Part shown: positions 5,592 through 9,126 of the stretch, piece after piece
Numbering within the stretch: position 1 is the stretch's first letter
How the letters are laid out: each line of letters starts with the position of its first letter
Assembly (NCBI GenBank): GCA_051650305.1
Contig: JBOFIT010000264.1
Location: 1-9,126, forward strand
Length of the DNA stretch: 9,126 nt
From: JBOFDK01 sp051650305
GTDB lineage: Bacteria; Bacillota; Clostridia; Lachnospirales; Cellulosilyticaceae
Reading direction: 5' to 3'
Notes under the pieces: generated by a model
Database searches by the model: none
Seen by the model: the letters and a program-made list of their open reading frames with translations, nothing else
What the model was told of the DNA's origin: nothing
Position numbers and translations under genes: made by a program

Positions 5592-8282
5592 ATGAACGTA
5601 ACACCAATGATGAGACAATACCTGGATCTAAAGGAGCAGTACAAAGACTGTATTCTCTTTTTTAGACTAGGGGATTTTTATGAGATGTTTTTTGAGGATG
5701 CACTTACGGCATCTCGCGAATTAGAAATTACTTTAACAGGGCGTGATTGTGGACTTCCAGAACGCGCCCCTATGTGTGGGATACCTTTTCACGCTGCTGA
5801 AAACTACATTTCAAGACTTGTCGAGAAGGGCTATAAAGTAGCCATTGGCGAACAAGTGGAAGAAGTAGGGGCAAGTAAAGGCATCGTCAAGCGTGATGTG
5901 GTACGCGTGGTGACACCTGGTACGATCCTTGAGGGAAATACTATCCAAGAAGGAAAGAATAATTACATTACGTCCATCGTCTTACAATCAGATTGCTATG
6001 GCTTAAGTCTTTGTGATGTGACCACAGGTGAGTGGCAGATGACTGAGCTTACAGGTAGCGACAAAGAACGTAAGCTCTTGGATGAATTAGCAAAAATTGC
6101 GCCAGTTGAGTGTATGCTCAATGCTTCGGCTTATGAAGAAGAAAAAGTCCTGGATTTTTTAAAGAATCGTATGACATGCCTTGTGCAGCGTATACCTGAC
6201 CATGCTTTAGATGAAGTACTTGCCAATGAATTGCTCTTACAGCATTTTAATGTGATGGCATTAGATGGGATGGGCCTTCACCAATACCCAGTAGGCACAC
6301 TTGCGGCTTCTGCCTTACTTGGCTACCTTAAGGACACGCAGAAAAATACCCTTGCCCATATGAACCGTATTCAACTTTACAATGTGAATGCCTATATGCT
6401 ACTAGATATGGCGACACGTCGTAACTTAGAACTTACAGAAACCCTCAGAGAAAAGAAACGCCGCGGGTCCCTTCTTTGGGTGCTAGACCATACAAAAACA
6501 GCTATGGGTGCACGTTATTTACGTAAATGCATCGAGCAGCCTCTTGTGGATGCACAAGCGATTAATGCACGACTTGATGCGACCACAGAATTAAAGGATG
6601 ACCTTTTCTTTAGAGAAGAACTCCGTGAACAGCTCAGTCAAATCTATGATATCGAGCGTTTGGTAGGGAAGATTGCCTATGGTACTTGTAATGCCAAAGA
6701 GCTTATCGCACTTAAGCAATCAATCGGTGTGTTACCAGCTATTTATAAGCTTTTAGCATCTGCACAGGCTACAAGCCTTAAAGAGCTTTATAAGACTTTT
6801 GATACACTCGGTGATTTATATGAATGTATCGATGGGGCCATAGCAGATGAGCCACCTATTTCAGTACGTGAAGGTGGACTGATTAAGGATGGGTATCACG
6901 AAGAAGTGGACCAACTAAGAGACGTAAAAGCCCATGGTGCAAACTGGTTACTTGATATCGAAATGAAAGAAAAAGAAAAGACAGGCATCAAAAACCTAAA
7001 GATCAAATATAACAAAGTGTTTGGTTACTTCCTTGAAGTTACCCATTCTTACAATCATTTGGTACCCGATTACTTCATACGCAAGCAGACCCTTTCAAAC
7101 TGTGAGCGCTATATTACTGAAGAACTTAAGACCATCGAAGAGCAAGTACTTGGCGCAGATGAAAAGCTTCAAGTACTGGAGTACACACTCTTTACTGGGG
7201 TGAGAGATTTCATTGCAAGTCATATGCCACGCTTACTCAGTGTATCTGAGTGTATCTCTCAATTAGACATGCTAGCATCTTTAGCTGATGTGGCTGAGAA
7301 GAACAACTACATCCGACCACGTATCGATACTAGTGATACGGTTCACATCATCGATGGACGTCACCCTGTAGTAGAAAAAATGATGGGGTCTCACCAGTTT
7401 ATCGGGAATGACGTACGCTTAGATACTGGGGAAAATCAAATCAACTTAATCACTGGACCGAATATGGCAGGTAAGTCGACGTATATGCGTCAAGTGGCAC
7501 TTCTCGTTTTGATGGCACAGATGGGTTCCTTTATACCAGCTGAATCAGCCCATATCGGTGTCGTAGACCGTATCTTTACCCGTGTAGGTGCATCTGATGA
7601 TTTAGCTTCTGGTCAGAGTACCTTTATGGTGGAAATGATGGAAGTATCCAATATCTTAAATCATGCCACAAAGCAAAGTCTATTGATATTAGATGAGATT
7701 GGCCGTGGGACTAGTACCATTGATGGGCTAAGTATTGCTTGGGCCATTACCGAATATATTGCAAACCGTGACGTTTTAGGGGCAAAAACACTTTTTGCTA
7801 CCCATTATCATGAGCTTACTTCCCTTGAAGAAACGACAGAAGGCCTTAAAAACTACTGTGTAACCGTAAAAGAAGTGGGAGAAGACATCATCTTCCTTCG
7901 CAAGATTGCAAGAGGCAGTGTGGACCATAGCTATGGTATTCAAGTTGCTAAACTTGCAGGTCTACCTCCAGTGGTCCTGAATCGCGCTAAAGCTATTATG
8001 CAGACCATTGAAAAAGGTGATAGTGATGCGATTCGTCACCTTATTAGTGAAGAAGGTACCAAAACACAAGCTGCACCGGTTCAAGCGACACCAGTTAAAG
8101 TCGAAGCACCGACTGTACAACCTGAGGTGTCTCGTCCAAATCAGGTGGCTGAAGCACAACTTAGTCTTTTTGCAAATCCACATAGTGACGTTGTTAAAAT
8201 GCTAAAAGAAATGGACTTGATGAACATGACGCCTCTTAGTGCCATGCAAATGCTTTATGACCTTCAACAAAAAGTAAAATAA
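5592..8282 (+). CDS. mutS: DNA mismatch repair protein MutS
   Basis: MutS binds base mismatches and small loops and, with ATP, recruits MutL. All landmarks of an active MutS1 are present in 896 aa. The mismatch-reading Phe29-x-Glu31 lies in GDFYEMF of domain I, followed by connector, lever and clamp regions (about 120-560). The ATPase domain has Walker A GPNMAGKS at 622-629 and Walker B LLILDEIGRGTST with Asp701-Glu702. After it comes a low-complexity Ala/Pro/Val/Gln-rich linker (about 818-850), then QLSLF at 856-860, a canonical beta-clamp-binding pentapeptide, and a conserved C-terminal helical tail. Length is slightly above the E. coli protein (853 aa). The start has GGGTGG at 5581-5586, 5 nt upstream, only 12 nt past the miaB stop, so translation is probably coupled. 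mutL follows after 23 nt. Confidence 0.98.
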   Translation: MNVTPMMRQYLDLKEQYKDCILFFRLGDFYEMFFEDALTASRELEITLTGRDCGLPERAPMCGIPFHAAENYISRLVEKGYKVAIGEQVEEVGASKGIVKRDVVRVVTPGTILEGNTIQEGKNNYITSIVLQSDCYGLSLCDVTTGEWQMTELTGSDKERKLLDELAKIAPVECMLNASAYEEEKVLDFLKNRMTCLVQRIPDHALDEVLANELLLQHFNVMALDGMGLHQYPVGTLAASALLGYLKDTQKNTLAHMNRIQLYNVNAYMLLDMATRRNLELTETLREKKRRGSLLWVLDHTKTAMGARYLRKCIEQPLVDAQAINARLDATTELKDDLFFREELREQLSQIYDIERLVGKIAYGTCNAKELIALKQSIGVLPAIYKLLASAQATSLKELYKTFDTLGDLYECIDGAIADEPPISVREGGLIKDGYHEEVDQLRDVKAHGANWLLDIEMKEKEKTGIKNLKIKYNKVFGYFLEVTHSYNHLVPDYFIRKQTLSNCERYITEELKTIEEQVLGADEKLQVLEYTLFTGVRDFIASHMPRLLSVSECISQLDMLASLADVAEKNNYIRPRIDTSDTVHIIDGRHPVVEKMMGSHQFIGNDVRLDTGENQINLITGPNMAGKSTYMRQVALLVLMAQMGSFIPAESAHIGVVDRIFTRVGASDDLASGQSTFMVEMMEVSNILNHATKQSLLILDEIGRGTSTIDGLSIAWAITEYIANRDVLGAKTLFATHYHELTSLEETTEGLKNYCVTVKEVGEDIIFLRKIARGSVDHSYGIQVAKLAGLPPVVLNRAKAIMQTIEKGDSDAIRHLISEEGTKTQAAPVQATPVKVEAPTVQPEVSRPNQVAEAQLSLFANPHSDVVKMLKEMDLMNMTPLSAMQMLYDLQQKVK
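7239..7258 (+). repeat. 10-bp tandem duplication inside mutS
   Basis: AGTGTATCTG (7239-7248) is immediately followed by AGTGTATCTC (7249-7258), 9 of 10 bases identical. It encodes part of LLSVSECISQ in the MutS core region. Because the unit is not a multiple of three, loss or gain of one copy would shift the frame upstream of the ATPase domain. Confidence 0.6.
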
Positions 8283-8305
8283 TCTTTTGGAAAAGAGGTG
8301 GCTAA

Positions 8306-9126
8306 ATGGCAACCATCAAATTACTAGATACCCATACGATTAATAAAATAGCTGCCGGCGAAGTGGTGGAGCGCCCTTCATCCGTTGTGAAGGAATTGGT
8401 TGAAAATAGTATTGATGCCAAATCCTCTAGTATTACCGTTGAAATTAAAAATGGTGGTATTGATCTCATACGTGTCACAGATAACGGAAAAGGTATCGAT
8501 AAAGATCAAGTTGAGATCGCTTTTTTACGTCATGCTACCAGTAAAATCACTTCAGCCGACGACTTACTCGAAGTGACGTCGTTAGGCTTTAGAGGTGAAG
8601 CACTGGCTAGTATCGGTGCGGTAGCAAAGGTAGAACTGATCACCAAGACCCCTGGTGCACTTACGGGAAAACGTGTGTGCGTTCATGGTGGTAAACTCCT
8701 AGAATCCGAAGAGATTGCCTGCCCTGAAGGGACGACCATGATGATTCGTCAGTTGTTTTATAATGTACCGGCTAGGAAAGCTTTCTTAAAAAGTAATACG
8801 ACAGAAGCAGGGCGTATAGCAGACTGTATGTATAAGCTAGCCCTTGCACATCCTGAAGTTTCTTTTAAGTATATCCAAAACAATAAACTCGTGTTTAACA
8901 CCAGTGGGAATCGTGAACTGAAGCAATGTGTCTTTCATCTATATGGCAAAGACTCTGCAAAAAATGTGATTCCTGTCCACTACGAAGCTAATGGCATCGA
9001 AGTGGTAGGCCTTATTGGCAACAGTAGTCTTACAAGAGGCAATCGAAATTACGAACACTTCTTTATCAACGGGCGTTATATCAAAAGCTACCTGCTTCAA
9101 AAAGCTGTGGAAGATGCTTATAAAAC
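8306..9126 (+). CDS. mutL: DNA mismatch repair protein MutL, N-terminal part (3' truncated by window edge)
   Basis: The first 273 codons are in the window and the frame stays open to the end. MutL links MutS mismatch recognition to strand removal; in bacteria lacking MutH its C-terminal half is an endonuclease, but that half is outside the window. The GHKL ATPase signatures are intact: Glu30 and Asn34 in KELVENSIDA (Mg-ATP site), DNGKGI at 59-64, RHATSKI at 75-81, and GFRGEAL at 94-100. The second, S5-fold transducer domain begins around 210-220 and includes NRNYEHFFINGRYIKS. The ATG is preceded by AGAGGTG at 8294-8300 with a 5-nt gap and lies 23 nt after the mutS stop with no terminator between them, consistent with a miaB-mutS-mutL operon. 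Confidence 0.97.
   Translation, partial: MATIKLLDTHTINKIAAGEVVERPSSVVKELVENSIDAKSSSITVEIKNGGIDLIRVTDNGKGIDKDQVEIAFLRHATSKITSADDLLEVTSLGFRGEALASIGAVAKVELITKTPGALTGKRVCVHGGKLLESEEIACPEGTTMMIRQLFYNVPARKAFLKSNTTEAGRIADCMYKLALAHPEVSFKYIQNNKLVFNTSGNRELKQCVFHLYGKDSAKNVIPVHYEANGIEVVGLIGNSSLTRGNRNYEHFFINGRYIKSYLLQKAVEDAYK

Noticed and set aside
1..9126. Mobile element, prophage, CRISPR or defence island
   Set aside because: No transposase, integrase, phage structural genes, terminal repeats, spaced direct repeats or nuclease/toxin modules were seen; the isolated phage-like amidase subfamily is also common on chromosomes.

Overview
The window looks like chromosome of an anaerobic, low-to-moderate GC, Gram-positive Clostridia member, plausibly Lachnospirales or a Cellulosilyticum-like lineage. 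The grounds are the AT-leaning codon use, strong AGGAG-type ribosome binding sites, a 2-hydroxyacyl-CoA dehydratase/activase-family protein (typical of amino-acid-fermenting or strictly anaerobic Clostridia), secreted cell-wall hydrolases of Firmicutes type, and the clostridial miaB-mutS-mutL order. The lineage is an inference from gene families and order, not from a marker-gene search.

Layout. Positions 1-1137 (+) hold the C-terminal part of a large acyl-CoA dehydratase activase-related protein, cut by the window edge. It is followed 28 nt later by a classical short-chain dehydrogenase/reductase (1166-1954, +) and then by a small secreted zinc N-acetylmuramoyl-L-alanine amidase (2019-2729, +). 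A long, near-perfect hairpin (2739-2786) serves as a shared terminator between this rightward set and a convergent gene (2796-3986, -) for a secreted protein with a C-terminal Amidase_6 papain/NlpC-like domain. That gene is best started at a GTG with a strong ribosome binding site, shorter than the longest open frame. A 183-nt divergent intergenic region (3987-4169) contains a near-consensus sigma-A promoter reading rightward, with related octamers around it.

From that promoter runs a compact DNA/RNA-maintenance operon: miaB (4170-5579, tRNA ms2i6A37 methylthiotransferase), mutS (5592-8282, mismatch recognition ATPase) and the first 273 codons of mutL (8306 to window end). Gaps of 12 and 23 nt, and the absence of any terminator between them, indicate co-transcription.

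The genes are intact with canonical active-site residues, and I see no RNA genes, mobile element, CRISPR array or defence island. I do not find an undescribed multi-gene system here. The points most worth a second look are the operator-like repeats over the miaB promoter, the uncharacterised N-terminal half of the Amidase_6 protein, the bidirectional terminator between two secreted amidase-type proteins, and two small sequence oddities: an overlapping 12-codon leader ORF and a 10-bp tandem repeat inside mutS.
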